NCBI GenBank assembly: GCA_004193285.1
Contig: SECP01000003.1
Span: forward strand, 186,001 to 250,000
Source: Myxococcales bacterium
GTDB taxonomy: Bacteria; Myxococcota_A; Polyangia; Polyangiales; Polyangiaceae
DNA length: 64,000 nucleotides
Direction of reading: 5' to 3'
Shown: piece after piece, positions 50,547-60,945 of the stretch
Numbering within the stretch: the first letter of the stretch is position 1
Layout of the letters: each line of letters opens with the position of its first letter
The notes under the pieces: generated by a model
What the model was told of the DNA's origin: nothing
Seen by the model: only the letters and a program-made list of their open reading frames with translations
Databases searched by the model: none
Program-made: the position numbers and the translations under genes

Positions 50547-53500
50547 TCAGGTGATACCGAGCCGCGCGCGCGCTTCGGCGTAGGCCTCGGACACGCTGAA
50601 CACCGCGAGGTCGCGCGCTTCGGGGTTTCGGATCACCCACTTCACGCGCTCGGGGCCGCTCGGCGGTCCCGTGAGCTGCCCGGCGCTCAGGGCCAGGCCG
50701 CGCAGCGCCGCGTTGGGTGAGCCGACTGCGAGCAAGCCGGTGCGATCGCCCCATTGGTGAATCGCGGTGCCGAGCTGGCTCACGCGGCTGCCGAGGCTAC
50801 CGATGACCTCCAGCGCCAAGACGGGAACGTCGTCGTCCAGCCGGCTCCTCAGGGCTTGCTCGATGCGGGTGCGGGCGTCGCTGAGCTTCTTCGAGTCCAC
50901 CCCCTGAGGCACCCAGTTGTTGGCAAACACCGACAAGAACGCGCTCATCACGGCCGGAAGCTCGATCGGCGGGGTCCGGGAAAGCGCAGCCGCTCGGCCC
51001 TGGAGGATCTTGAGGCTGCGCATCAAGAGGAAGAAGCGCGCGGCGTCGTCCGGGTGATCCAGGAGCGCCTGACCGAAGACGATCACGGGCGGATTGGCGC
51101 TCGCCGGCAAGCACACGGGTCCGAGCGCCGGGGAGGCGAAGACCTCCAAGCCCCGAAGCCCGAAGGACTGAGCAACGTTCTGCACGAAGGCGACGAACGC
51201 CTGCGATGCCACCGGCAGCGGCGCGGCCCGTAGCGCCCGCAAATCCACCGGGTACGCCGCGTCCAACAGGTCGCCCGCCTTCTTGAGCAAAGCGCGCAGG
51301 GCGGGGGTGATGAGATCCGGAGAGAGCTGGTCGTCCAGGCGCACGTCGCCCGCAGCCTGGCCGGTGGCTTGGACGGGCATGTCCTCGCCCGAGAGGGACA
51401 TCAGCGTCGCGGTCGCGAGCCCGGCGGCGTCGTGCGCGCCGCGCAGCTCGGCGACGGCCGCGAGCATTTCGAACAGTGCCGGATCGAAGCGGCCGGTGGC
51501 GAGCGCGCGCCGGGCGTCCGTCGCGGCGCGATCGAGGAGCACGGTGGCGGCGCGCTGCTCGCCGGCGCGCTGGTGCATCTCTACCAACGCGCGCAGCACC
51601 GCGTGGTCCAGCGGCGATTCCTTGCGCGCTTTGTCCAGCAAAGCCTCGGCCTTCTTGCGGTCTCCGCCGAGCTGCTCGATGACCAGCGCCAGGTCCAGGG
51701 TGCGCGCTCGCCGGGCCTCGGGGGTGGTGGCGCGGCCCAAAACTTCGGTCGCAAGCTCGATCGCCTTTTCCGGCATGCCGCGGCGCCCGAGGGCCTGGAT
51801 GAGTCGAGAGATGGCGTCCTGATCGTCGGGCTCGCGCTTGAGCACCTCGCGGTAGGCGAGCTCGGAGCGCTCCGGGTTCGGAAGCGAAGTGTCGTACAGC
51901 TCGCCGAGGCGGCGATAGATCTGAGCTTGGCGAGCCGGCTCCGGCAAGTGACGCACCAGCCGGATGAAGGCCTGCTCGGCCGCGTTCCAATCGCCCTCTT
52001 CCACGCACAGCTCGGCGAAGGTGGAGAGCGCCCACACGTGGTCGGGGTTCGCGTCGAGAGCGGCGGCCAACGCGGCCTTGGCCTGGGCGCGCTCGCCCAC
52101 GTCCGCGAGCGCGCGGCCGCGCGTCACTTCGAGCGCCACTCGCTCTTCCGGGTCCGTCGTGCGCGACAACCGCCGCTCGAGCAAGGCCGCGAGCTTCTCG
52201 CGTTCGTTGCCGGAGACGTAGAGCGCCTGGAGGCGCACCACCGCGTCCTCGTTGCCGATGTCCAGGCCCACCGCGCTCTCTAGCGCGGCCCGAGCTCGCT
52301 CCGCGTCGCCGCCCTTGTCCAGCCACAACACGGCGGCTTGGTGCCAGGCGCTGACCTTGTGCGCGTCCACCGCGCTGGCCTCGGCCAGGGCCTCGAGGGC
52401 GCGTGCGGCGGCGCGGAAGTCGCCGCGCGCTTCGAGCACCTCGGCCAGGGTCGTGAGCACCACCTGGTGATCCGGCACGAGCGCGAGCGCTCGCTCCAGC
52501 AGGAGCTGAGCCTGCTCCATCTGCTCCAAGCGCGCGGCCGCTTCCGCTCCGCGGAGGAGCAACGTTGCCTGGTCGGCGGCGCGCTCCACTCCGGTGAGCA
52601 GCTGTTGCGTGACCGCGAGGGTGGTCGCAGAGTCGTCGGCGGCGCGGGCTTGCGCTTCCAGCATGCGCAGCGCCCAGAGGCGCGGCGGCTTCTGCTCGAG
52701 CGCGCCCTGCACCAGCGGCAGGACGCTGCCCCAAGCGCCGCTGCGGACCCGGATCCGCGCGGCCAGGCGGGCGTGCGCGTCGGCCTCGCCGCCGGTGGTG
52801 ATCGAGGCGAGGCGGGCGGCGATCGGCTCCAGCTCGTCCAGCCGATTCGAGCCGATGTACTGGTGCTCCACCCGGCGCAGCGCGGGCAGGTGCTCCGGCG
52901 ACCGCTCCAAGATCGCGGTGTGCCACAGCAGCGCGCTCGAATGGTCTCCCCGAGCTCGGTCCAGCTTTTCGAGCCGTTCGTACAGCTCACGAAGCTCGGC
53001 CGCCTCCTCCGTGCCGCGCACCTGGGCGAGCAGGCCTTCGGAGAGGCGCGCCGCCGCCGGCGTTCCGAGGGTGCTCTCTTCGCTCAGCACGCGCAGCAGC
53101 TCGCTCGCGCCGAGCTGCGCGGCGGCGTGCGCGGCGCGGGCGGTGCCCTCTGCGTTGCCGGCGCGGCGGTGCTCGAGCGCCGCCTGCGACAGCAGCTCCC
53201 GCTTGGTGGCGTCACTGGCGTGCTCCGCGACCTGCTCGCGCCACGCCGCCCGGTCCTCGTCGCTGCTCACCGCGAGGCGCTCGTGCAGCTCACGAAGCGC
53301 GATGTCGGTCGGGCGCGCCATGATCGCGTCACCCAGTAGCCCCGCCGCCAGCGCGGCGTCTTGCTCGGCGACGAGCAGCGCCTCGCGCACCAGATCGAGC
53401 GCGGTCTCCACGCCGTCGCCGCTCTCTTGCCGGCGCGCCCGGAGCCATCCGAGCAGCTTTTCTCCGTCACCGCGGGCGCGCGCTTGCTGCTCGCCGAGTC

Positions 53501-56150
53501 GGTGGATGAGCGAGAGCGCCGGCAGTGCCTCTGCGGCTTTGCGCAGCAGCTCGTCGTAACGCTCGGCGTCCTCCGGGCCGAGCCGGAGCGCTGCTTCCAG
53601 CAGGTAAAGCGCGGATTGGGTGACGTCACCGCTCGCCTCCGCGGCGCTCGTCAGCAGGCGGAGCGCGCCATCGCGATCGGCGTCCGCGATGAGCGCACGC
53701 AAGGCGAGCGGCGACGCGCGGTCCGCCTCGCTCTCGGCCTGGTAGCGCCGAAGCGCCCCTTCACGGTTGCCGGTCAGCTCCTCGATCAAGGCGCTCGCGC
53801 TGCTCTCGTCGCGCGCTCGCGAGGAGTCGCCCTCCGCCAGCGAGGCGACCGCGCGCAGCAAGGCGGGGGCCTGTTTGTCGCTCATCGCGAAGCGCAGCTC
53901 CAGCGCACCGCTCAGCGGGTGGTCCGGATTCGCGTCCGCAAAGCGCTGCTCGGGCGCGCGGAGCTGGGCGAGGGCAGCGGTACCTTCCGCGCCGGGCGGC
54001 GGCGCGAAAGCGAGACCCAGCCCCTGCGCGGTGCGCGCGGCGGGGGTTCCGCTGAGGGATTCGGTGGGGGGCTGGTGGGAGAGCGCGGCGTGGAGCGCGC
54101 TGCCGAGCGGCCGTACCTCGGTGCTGCTCATGAGCTCGCTCGCGAGCGGCCCGAGGGTCTCCAGACCTTCGCCGCTGAGCGCGCCCAGCACGGCCCGATC
54201 CAGCGCACGGAAAGCGTCGTTCTCGCCTTCCTTGGCCGCGGCAATGCCCTCCTGGCTGCCTTGCTCGAGAGCGCGCGCCGAGAGCGCCCGGCGCGCCTGA
54301 GAGTCCGACGCACCGCCGAGCAGGCGCTCCAGCCAGCTCATCGCCTCGCCGCGGGTCTTGCGCTCGTGCGCAGCGAGAGAAGCCGCGAGCCACAGGGCCG
54401 CCGGACCGATGCCTTCTACCTCCGCGAGCCGCGCGACGAGCGCGGCGGTGGCGCCGCGGTCCGAGCCGGTGAAGGCTCGGCGTGCTTGTTCGAGGGCCAA
54501 GCTGGGGCTGACGGTGCTGACGGGCGCTCCGGCGGGAGGTTGAGCGCCGCGAAGGCGTGAGCTCTCCTCCGTGGCTTGGACCAGCTCGGTCAGCGCCACC
54601 GAATCGGGCCAGCGCATCCGCGCCGGGCCAGGGCCTTTGCCGAGCAGCTCGACGAGCTTGCCCACGTGAGCGCGCGGGTCGTCCATGCTGGCGCGCAAGG
54701 CGAGCTCGAGCTTCTTCCTGCCCGTGTCGACGTCCTTGAGCGCGATGCGATGGACCTCCGCGTTCAAGTACGCGGCGTGCACGCGCGCCTCTGGCGTGGG
54801 CGCGCCGCGCGTCTCGAGATCCAGCGCGGTCGCGACCGCTTTCCAATCCTGCTCTACGGCGGCGAGCGCCCGCAGCTGGCGCGCCACGAGCGGCACCGAG
54901 CGAGCCATGGAGCTTGCTTCGGTCGCCACCTCTCGCGCGCGTGAAGTGTCGCCCACCAGCGCCCAAATTTCGCTGGCGACGAGCAGCGCGCGCGCCTTGG
55001 CGATGGGGTCGCCGGCGGCGTGCGCTTCCGCTTCCAGCCACTCGGCGCGCTCGGTCCAGCGGTCGGCGTCGAGGGCCAAGTGCGCGGCCGCCGGGCGCTC
55101 GTCTGGCCACAAGGAGGTCGAGCCGTGCGTGTCCGGAGGAGGCGGAGTGTAGGAGAGGGGCGGCTGCGAAGGCGCGCTCGGGAGCGCTTCGCTCAGGTCT
55201 GCGTCGGCCAGCGCCTCCAGCTCGGCCTCGCTCAGCTCGTCGCTCCCCGCGACGGAGAGGTCCGCGTCGTTGCCGCCTGCGAGCAGCTCGTCGATGCTGT
55301 CCTGCGGCTCCTCGAAGCTGAGCTCGCTCAGAGTCTCGACCGCGGCGATGCTGGAGCTCGGGAGGTTCTCGACGATGCCCGCTTCGTCGAGCGAAAGCTC
55401 TTCGATCTCGTACGCGCTCGTCTGAATGTGCGCTTCCTGCACCCCCGCCGGCGGCCGCGTGGTCGTCGCGTTCGGCGAGGCTTGAGCATTGCGCTCCAAG
55501 AAGCCATCGATGTCGTGCAGCGTCGGCAACGACTGCACGCGCGTGACCTCGTCGTCTTCGCCGAACGGGAGCTCGCGTTTGCTCACCGGCTTGGCGGCGT
55601 GGGTTGCGGCCGGTAGGCCTTGAGTCGGCGGCGCGGCTTGGCCGCCTTGGCTCGGTGTCGGCGCGCGCGACGAACCCGGGCGCGGCGCGATCGAGGCGCC
55701 GCCTGGCCGCGGCACGCCAGTGCCGGGCCGCGGCGGAGAAAAGGCCGGCGGTGGCGGCAACGCCGGAATGGCGGGGGCGGCGGCGGCCGCAGGGGGCGGC
55801 GGCACGACCTCGGCCGCTTTGCGCTGGCTGGCCTGGTCCGCCAAGCGCTGCAGCTCGAGCGCGGTCGCGGCGTCTAGGTTACCGACCCAGGTCGGCTCGT
55901 CGTCGGGGAACTCGCGGGAGGTCGGCGCGTGCAGGACTCGACCCGCCGACGGCGGCGGCTCACTAGCTTTGGCTGGACCAGGGCGCCCCGTCTCGGGCTT
56001 CGCGAGGGGAGGGGGAGCGTCCGAAAGCAAGGAATCCAGGAGGGCGTCGGCCTCGAAGTCCAGATCGTCGCCCAGCTCTTGACCGATGCTGCTCGGGCTT
56101 CCGCTGCGGCCAGTTCGGCGCGCGGGCTTGTCGTCGTCCGTGTCGCTCAT
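50547..56150 (-). CDS. Giant TPR protein with conserved C-terminal domain (paralogue of the upstream gene product)
   Basis: An 1867-residue protein without signal peptide. Residues 1-360 are Pro/Ser/Asp-rich and disordered, with short motifs such as ELPFGEDDEVTRVQSLPTLH and DDEPTWVGNLDAATALELQR. About 360-1600 is a long TPR-like solenoid (for example YRRLGELYDTSLPNPERSEL and AYREVLKREPDDQDAISRLI). The last 250 residues form a distinct domain (PVIVFGQALLDHPDDAARFF, then SQLGTAIHQWGDRTGLLAVG). This domain resembles the C-terminus of the upstream giant protein in order of motifs. The start overlaps the upstream stop by four bases (ATGA). No function is recognised. Confidence 0.75.
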   Translation of the reverse strand: MSDTDDDKPARRTGRSGSPSSIGQELGDDLDFEADALLDSLLSDAPPPLAKPETGRPGPAKASEPPPSAGRVLHAPTSREFPDDEPTWVGNLDAATALELQRLADQASQRKAAEVVPPPPAAAAAPAIPALPPPPAFSPPRPGTGVPRPGGASIAPRPGSSRAPTPSQGGQAAPPTQGLPAATHAAKPVSKRELPFGEDDEVTRVQSLPTLHDIDGFLERNAQASPNATTTRPPAGVQEAHIQTSAYEIEELSLDEAGIVENLPSSSIAAVETLSELSFEEPQDSIDELLAGGNDADLSVAGSDELSEAELEALADADLSEALPSAPSQPPLSYTPPPPDTHGSTSLWPDERPAAAHLALDADRWTERAEWLEAEAHAAGDPIAKARALLVASEIWALVGDTSRAREVATEASSMARSVPLVARQLRALAAVEQDWKAVATALDLETRGAPTPEARVHAAYLNAEVHRIALKDVDTGRKKLELALRASMDDPRAHVGKLVELLGKGPGPARMRWPDSVALTELVQATEESSRLRGAQPPAGAPVSTVSPSLALEQARRAFTGSDRGATAALVARLAEVEGIGPAALWLAASLAAHERKTRGEAMSWLERLLGGASDSQARRALSARALEQGSQEGIAAAKEGENDAFRALDRAVLGALSGEGLETLGPLASELMSSTEVRPLGSALHAALSHQPPTESLSGTPAARTAQGLGLAFAPPPGAEGTAALAQLRAPEQRFADANPDHPLSGALELRFAMSDKQAPALLRAVASLAEGDSSRARDESSASALIEELTGNREGALRRYQAESEADRASPLALRALIADADRDGALRLLTSAAEASGDVTQSALYLLEAALRLGPEDAERYDELLRKAAEALPALSLIHRLGEQQARARGDGEKLLGWLRARRQESGDGVETALDLVREALLVAEQDAALAAGLLGDAIMARPTDIALRELHERLAVSSDEDRAAWREQVAEHASDATKRELLSQAALEHRRAGNAEGTARAAHAAAQLGASELLRVLSEESTLGTPAAARLSEGLLAQVRGTEEAAELRELYERLEKLDRARGDHSSALLWHTAILERSPEHLPALRRVEHQYIGSNRLDELEPIAARLASITTGGEADAHARLAARIRVRSGAWGSVLPLVQGALEQKPPRLWALRMLEAQARAADDSATTLAVTQQLLTGVERAADQATLLLRGAEAAARLEQMEQAQLLLERALALVPDHQVVLTTLAEVLEARGDFRAAARALEALAEASAVDAHKVSAWHQAAVLWLDKGGDAERARAALESAVGLDIGNEDAVVRLQALYVSGNEREKLAALLERRLSRTTDPEERVALEVTRGRALADVGERAQAKAALAAALDANPDHVWALSTFAELCVEEGDWNAAEQAFIRLVRHLPEPARQAQIYRRLGELYDTSLPNPERSELAYREVLKREPDDQDAISRLIQALGRRGMPEKAIELATEVLGRATTPEARRARTLDLALVIEQLGGDRKKAEALLDKARKESPLDHAVLRALVEMHQRAGEQRAATVLLDRAATDARRALATGRFDPALFEMLAAVAELRGAHDAAGLATATLMSLSGEDMPVQATGQAAGDVRLDDQLSPDLITPALRALLKKAGDLLDAAYPVDLRALRAAPLPVASQAFVAFVQNVAQSFGLRGLEVFASPALGPVCLPASANPPVIVFGQALLDHPDDAARFFLLMRSLKILQGRAAALSRTPPIELPAVMSAFLSVFANNWVPQGVDSKKLSDARTRIEQALRSRLDDDVPVLALEVIGSLGSRVSQLGTAIHQWGDRTGLLAVGSPNAALRGLALSAGQLTGPPSGPERVKWVIRNPEARDLAVFSVSEAYAEARARLGIT

Positions 56151-59100
56151 CGCACTCCCATCCCGAGCTGCTCGCGCAGGTCCAAATACCCCGGGGAGAG
56201 CACGAACGAGAGCAAGCGTTCGGCTCGCGCTCGCTCGTCACGCCCCTCGCCGATCGGGGCTCGCGCTCTCCCGCCCAGCACCCATGACACGTCACCAGCA
56301 GCGATCGCCGCCATGCGATCCAAGCTAGAGGTCGCGGCGCGGACCCAGCTCAGCAAATCAGGCGCGTCGTTCGCCACCGCGCGAGCGAGCTCCGGAAGCA
56401 GCTTGCGCACGCGGCGCGGCAGCTCTTTCCCGAGCTGGCGCTGGAAGTCCCCGAGCATCGCGAACGCGGGAGACGGGAGCTCTACCTCGCCGAGCCGGCA
56501 CGCGGCGACGATGAGCGCGGCGACGTTGTCCGGCTCCTGGTGGGCGAGGACGGTCGTCCCGCGCCTGAGGGCGTAAAGCTCGCGCGCGACCGCTTGGCGG
56601 TGGATGGGCGAGAGGGGCGCCGTGACGCTGCTGCCGAGCACGATCGCCGGCGTTTCGAGCGGGATGGCTCGCACCGCGCCGGGGTCGCTACCGCCGACGT
56701 ACAGCTCGAAATCGCCCACCCCGAGCGCCCCCGCCCAGGCCGCGATTTCACTGCGGATGGGCAGCCCCGAGCGCGCCTCCACGCGCTCCTTCTTCGTTAC
56801 GCCGAAGGCTTGCAGGCTGGGTCCCAGCGCTTCCGTGATGGTGGTCGCCATCACGCGCATCAGCTCCGCGACCGCGCCGTGATCGTCGGGGTCCGCGAGG
56901 TGGGGGAGGGCCGCGTCTTCGATCGCGATCTTGGGCACGCTCGAGACCCTGCGATCCAAGTTGGCCAGCTCTTTGTCGATCTCCGCGCTGCCCCTGCCGA
57001 CGGCGGAGAGCGCCCCGAGCGCGGCTTGCCGCTGCGGCATGTTGCCCAAATAACCAGCGACCTTCGCGAGCCAGGTGATCCGGTCCACATCCAGCGGGTC
57101 GTCGGTCAAACGCTGCACGAGCGCGGCCTGAGCGCGAGCCAGCAGGGGCCGGGCGCGGGCTTCTTCGATGGCTCCGCCGAGCAAGACGTCGAGCGCCTCG
57201 CCGTCGTCCGGCGACTCGGCGAGCAGCTTCTCCACCGCCGCGCGCGCGGCGGCGGGCTCGCGGCGCTTGTCCCGGTGGATCGCGAGCGACAGACGCGCCG
57301 CTTGCATGCGGCCGTCGCGGCTGTCCCTCTCGTTCATGAGCAGCTCGAGGACGTGCGTCGCTCGCTCGTAGGCGCCGGCCTTGGCCGCGACCTTCGCGTA
57401 GCGCTCGCGCACCGGCAGCGTAGAGAGCTTGGCTTCGTGCAGCGCGGTCAGCACGTCCAGCGCGCGCGCCGGGTCCTGCAGCTTGTTCTCGAACAGGTCC
57501 ACGGCCGCGACGCCGCTCATCAGCCGCTGCTGGGTTGGGGCTTTCGGGTGCGCGGCCAGCTCCGCGAGGTGGCTCGCCGCCTCTTCGAAGCGGCCGAGCG
57601 TGATGTAAATCTCGCCGGAAAGCGCGAGCGCGCCGACGTGGTCCGGCTCCAGCATGCGCACGTTCTCCAGGGCTCCCAGCGCCCCCTCGCGATCGCCCTT
57701 GCCGCGCAGCACGCGAGCTCGCTCCCAAAACAGCTTGGCGATCTCGTCCGGATCCTCCGCGACGCCCAGCCGGCGCGTGATCAGGTCCAGAAGGCGGTCG
57801 TCGTCCTTGCGTTGCCGCACGATGCGAAAGAGGCGGTCGAACGCCGCGCCCTGCTTGATGTCGCGCTCCACGGCGCGGGACAACGCGAACTCCCCGCGCG
57901 ACGGGTCGTTCAGCTCGTCGAGGAGGATGGTGGCCGCGTCCGCCCACAACCGGCCGCCCGCCTCGCCGTCGCTCACCGCGTCGCCGAGCGCCGCGCACGC
58001 TTCCGCGAGCGTGCTGCGGTCACCCGCGGCCTCCGCGGCCGCGCGCAGCCCCTCCCAGCCGGCAAGATCCTCCGGGTGCGCGTCGACGACGCGCCGAAAC
58101 GACCCGAGCGCCTCCGCCACGTCGCCGTAGGCGAGCTGATTCATGCCAGCGAGCGCCATCGCCAAGGGCGCACTTTCGGCGCCGAGCAGCTCGCCCAAAT
58201 CGAGCAGGGCGCTAGCGCGGCGCCGAGGGTCGCAGCCGGGGCTGGCAAGCTCCAGATTCGCCAGCCGCACGGAGGCGTCCGCCGATTCCGGCGGTGGGTC
58301 GAGCTCGGCCCCGGACAGCCAGCTCACCAGCTCCGAACCAGCGACGAGCGCGGCGGCGCTCGGCCCGTTCAGGCGACTCGCGAGCGTGCGGCGCGCGTGA
58401 ACCTCAGCCTGCAGGTCCCCGGCGGCGGTGGCCGCCGCCAGCCATTCCAGCGCCGCGACCGGCGAGCCGTCCGCGGCCGCCCAAGCCGCCGCCGCTTCGG
58501 CCGGCTCCGCGCCGCTGTTCAGCGCGAGCACGAACAGCGCAGCGCCGCACGCCGCCGCGGCCGCCGTGCTGCGCTTCGACAGCTCTTTCAGCGCGTCCGC
58601 GCGGCGCTCCAAGTCCCGACCGGAGCTGCCCCACAGAGCGCGCCCGAGCACCAACGCGGACGCCAAGTCGTCCGGTGTGTCGTCCGCGACGACGGTCTCC
58701 AGCGCGTCCGCCGCGGCCGAGGCGTCGCCGTCTTTGCCCGCCTCCAAGCCGAAGCGCTCCAGCGCCGCGACCGCACGCTCGCGCGCGTCCGCGGAGTCCA
58801 GCACTTGGCGCCTCACGTCCAAGTCGTCCGGCTCGGTGGCGCGCCGGGTCAGCCGTGTCATCAGCTCCGCGGCCAGCGGCGCGCGCTCCTCGGCCCGCTC
58901 GAAGCTCGAAAGCGCGCTCTTGCGATCGCCCTCACGGAAGCGCAAGAGGCCGGATTCCAGCCACAGTGCCGCGCTCACGTCGCGCTCGTCGTCACCGAGG
59001 GCGGCGCCCGTGGCTTCCAGCACCGCGCACGCGCCCTTCACGTCGCCCGACTCGCGTAGCTCGCGAGACAGGGCGCGCGACACGACCAGATCGCTCGGCT

Positions 59101-60898
59101 CCGCGGCGTGAAGCTCGCGAAGGCGCGCGACATAGCCGGCGCTATCGCCCGCGGCGCGGGTGAGCGCCGCCGCCACCGTCACGAGCGCTCGAGCTCGCGG
59201 CTCGCTCTGTGGTCTCACCACCTCCGCCAGCTGCTCGAGGTGGGCGACGCCTTCGGTCAACAAGGCGGCCTCGCTCGCCTCCGCCCCCGCGATGAGCGGA
59301 GCGACCAGGGCCGTGAGCACGGTGCCGAGCCAGTGACCGTCCGGTAGCTTGGCGATGCTCTGGAATGCCGCGAGCGCTCCCGCGCGGTCGCCTCGTAGGG
59401 CGCGCATGCGGCCCAGCTCCAGCCACAGGCCGAGCGCCTCGCCCTCGTTCGCGCCCTGCGCGACCAAGCGGCGCGTCGCCTCCTCGTACCAGCTGCCGTC
59501 GTTGATGAGAGCGGCCAGCAGCCGGGCCAAACGCCCGACGAGCGCGAGCGGGGTGCCCGCGAGCCCGGCTTGCGACAGCGCCAGCTTGGCGCCCTGCGCG
59601 TCACCGACGGCGCGCGCGAACACCTCGGCGCTCATCAGGTAATGGCGCGCCTTGGCGTCGTCCGAGGGCAAGTGCTCGGCGGCCGCCTCGAGCGCCGCGG
59701 CCAAGGCCTGCGGGTCGCCCCCGCCGCCTAGAATGTCCAGGTAGAGCGCCCGCGCGGGGATGCTCTCTGGGTCCGCGGCGAGCGCCTGCTCGATAGCGCT
59801 GCGAGCACCCGCCGCGTCGCCTTCACCCGCGGCCGCTTCCGCGACCCTCAGGTGCAGCGACGCCGCCAGCTCGCCTCGAACGCCGCGCGCGAGCTCGCTC
59901 TTGGCCAGACGCGCCGCGGTCGCGATGTCGCCGCTCACCTCGGCCGCATGGAGGCGCGCTCGCACGAGCAGCGGCTCGCTCGGCAGGAGATCCAGAGCTT
60001 GGTCCAGCAGCGTGACCGCGCCCGGCAGATCGCCGCGCGTCCGCTTGCGGTCGGCGGCCAAGAGCCAGGCGTACGCGGCCTGGGCGGGGGTGCGCTTGTA
60101 GCTGGGAACACCGAGGTCGTCGGCGGCGCTCGCGTTGCCGAGCGCGAGCGCGATTGCGTCCGCCAGGGCCTCGAGCGCGCGCTCCTCCACGTCCGCCGCG
60201 CCGCTGGCATGGCCGTAGGCGGCGAGCGCTTCCAGCGCCTCGAAGGTGGCGCCGGCGCCGATGCCGACCGCTTCCTCGAGCGCCTGGCGGGCCGTCACCG
60301 TCTCCCCGCCGGAGGTGCGGAGCTCGCCGAGGTCGATGAGCAGCAGCTGCTTCCACAGCGGATCCTGCGCGAGCCGCGCCCGAGCGGCGAGAGCGCGATC
60401 GCGGAGGTCCGCGTCGCCGGTCTTGCCGGCCGAGAGCTCGAGCGCGAGCCAGAGCGACGCGTCGTCCGGCGACTCGTCGGCCGCGTTCTCGAGCAGCATG
60501 CGCGCGGCGCCGTCGTCCCCCTCGTGATCGCTCGCGAACGTCGCCTGATCCAGCAGGGCGCGAGCCCGCTCCTCGGGCGTCTCCGCCACTCGCGCCAGCC
60601 GCTCCAGCAGCTTGCCCAGGTTCTTGTAAGACTGGCGCCGCTCGATGATGGCGATCAGCCGCTCCAGCGGCTCGCGAAAGTCCGGGTCCGCGTTGACGGC
60701 GCCCAATTGGTCGCGCGCGCTGCCGGCTTCGTCGCCGAGGGCCTCGGAGAGCACCCCCAGCTCGTGGAGCAGGATGGCCTTGGTGGCCGCCCCCTCCGTG
60801 GCATCGTGCTCTGCTCGAAGGCGCTGAATGACCGAAGTCACCAGTGCCAAGTCCGACGGCGCAGGTTGCGCCTGAGGAGGCTTGCTCGTGCTCACCAT
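56147..60898 (-). CDS. Giant TPR protein, partner of the downstream giant
   Basis: A 1583-residue protein without signal peptide, largely TPR-like helical repeats from residue about 15 to 1330 (for example LWLALELSAGKTGDADLRDR and FWERARVLRGKGDREGALGA). The terminal 240 residues form a separate domain (TPAIVLGSSVTAPLSPIHRQ followed by AVARELYALRRGTTVLAHQE; end SPGYLDLREQLGM). The order of elements in this domain recalls a degenerate M48 metalloprotease fold, with RELYA where HExxH would stand, but this is a weak inference. It is coupled to the downstream giant. The likely start is ATG 60898. Confidence 0.75.
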   Translation of the reverse strand: MVSTSKPPQAQPAPSDLALVTSVIQRLRAEHDATEGAATKAILLHELGVLSEALGDEAGSARDQLGAVNADPDFREPLERLIAIIERRQSYKNLGKLLERLARVAETPEERARALLDQATFASDHEGDDGAARMLLENAADESPDDASLWLALELSAGKTGDADLRDRALAARARLAQDPLWKQLLLIDLGELRTSGGETVTARQALEEAVGIGAGATFEALEALAAYGHASGAADVEERALEALADAIALALGNASAADDLGVPSYKRTPAQAAYAWLLAADRKRTRGDLPGAVTLLDQALDLLPSEPLLVRARLHAAEVSGDIATAARLAKSELARGVRGELAASLHLRVAEAAAGEGDAAGARSAIEQALAADPESIPARALYLDILGGGGDPQALAAALEAAAEHLPSDDAKARHYLMSAEVFARAVGDAQGAKLALSQAGLAGTPLALVGRLARLLAALINDGSWYEEATRRLVAQGANEGEALGLWLELGRMRALRGDRAGALAAFQSIAKLPDGHWLGTVLTALVAPLIAGAEASEAALLTEGVAHLEQLAEVVRPQSEPRARALVTVAAALTRAAGDSAGYVARLRELHAAEPSDLVVSRALSRELRESGDVKGACAVLEATGAALGDDERDVSAALWLESGLLRFREGDRKSALSSFERAEERAPLAAELMTRLTRRATEPDDLDVRRQVLDSADARERAVAALERFGLEAGKDGDASAAADALETVVADDTPDDLASALVLGRALWGSSGRDLERRADALKELSKRSTAAAAACGAALFVLALNSGAEPAEAAAAWAAADGSPVAALEWLAAATAAGDLQAEVHARRTLASRLNGPSAAALVAGSELVSWLSGAELDPPPESADASVRLANLELASPGCDPRRRASALLDLGELLGAESAPLAMALAGMNQLAYGDVAEALGSFRRVVDAHPEDLAGWEGLRAAAEAAGDRSTLAEACAALGDAVSDGEAGGRLWADAATILLDELNDPSRGEFALSRAVERDIKQGAAFDRLFRIVRQRKDDDRLLDLITRRLGVAEDPDEIAKLFWERARVLRGKGDREGALGALENVRMLEPDHVGALALSGEIYITLGRFEEAASHLAELAAHPKAPTQQRLMSGVAAVDLFENKLQDPARALDVLTALHEAKLSTLPVRERYAKVAAKAGAYERATHVLELLMNERDSRDGRMQAARLSLAIHRDKRREPAAARAAVEKLLAESPDDGEALDVLLGGAIEEARARPLLARAQAALVQRLTDDPLDVDRITWLAKVAGYLGNMPQRQAALGALSAVGRGSAEIDKELANLDRRVSSVPKIAIEDAALPHLADPDDHGAVAELMRVMATTITEALGPSLQAFGVTKKERVEARSGLPIRSEIAAWAGALGVGDFELYVGGSDPGAVRAIPLETPAIVLGSSVTAPLSPIHRQAVARELYALRRGTTVLAHQEPDNVAALIVAACRLGEVELPSPAFAMLGDFQRQLGKELPRRVRKLLPELARAVANDAPDLLSWVRAATSSLDRMAAIAAGDVSWVLGGRARAPIGEGRDERARAERLLSFVLSPGYLDLREQLGMGVR

Positions 60899-60904
60899 GA
60901 ATCC

Positions 60905-60933
60905 CGGGGGATCCTCGGGACTTTAGTCCCCCG
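60905..60933 (-). promoter_or_regulatory. Hairpin between the parvulin-like gene and the giant TPR genes
   Basis: CGGGGGA (60905-60911) and TCCCCCG (60927-60933) are perfectly complementary, and an alternative inner stem GGGAC/GTCCC (60917-60930) is possible. Being in the 47-bp gap between two genes on the same strand, it may tune transcription or translation of the giant genes. There is no T-run in either direction. Confidence 0.35.
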
Positions 60934-60945
60934 AGCGCGAGCGTG

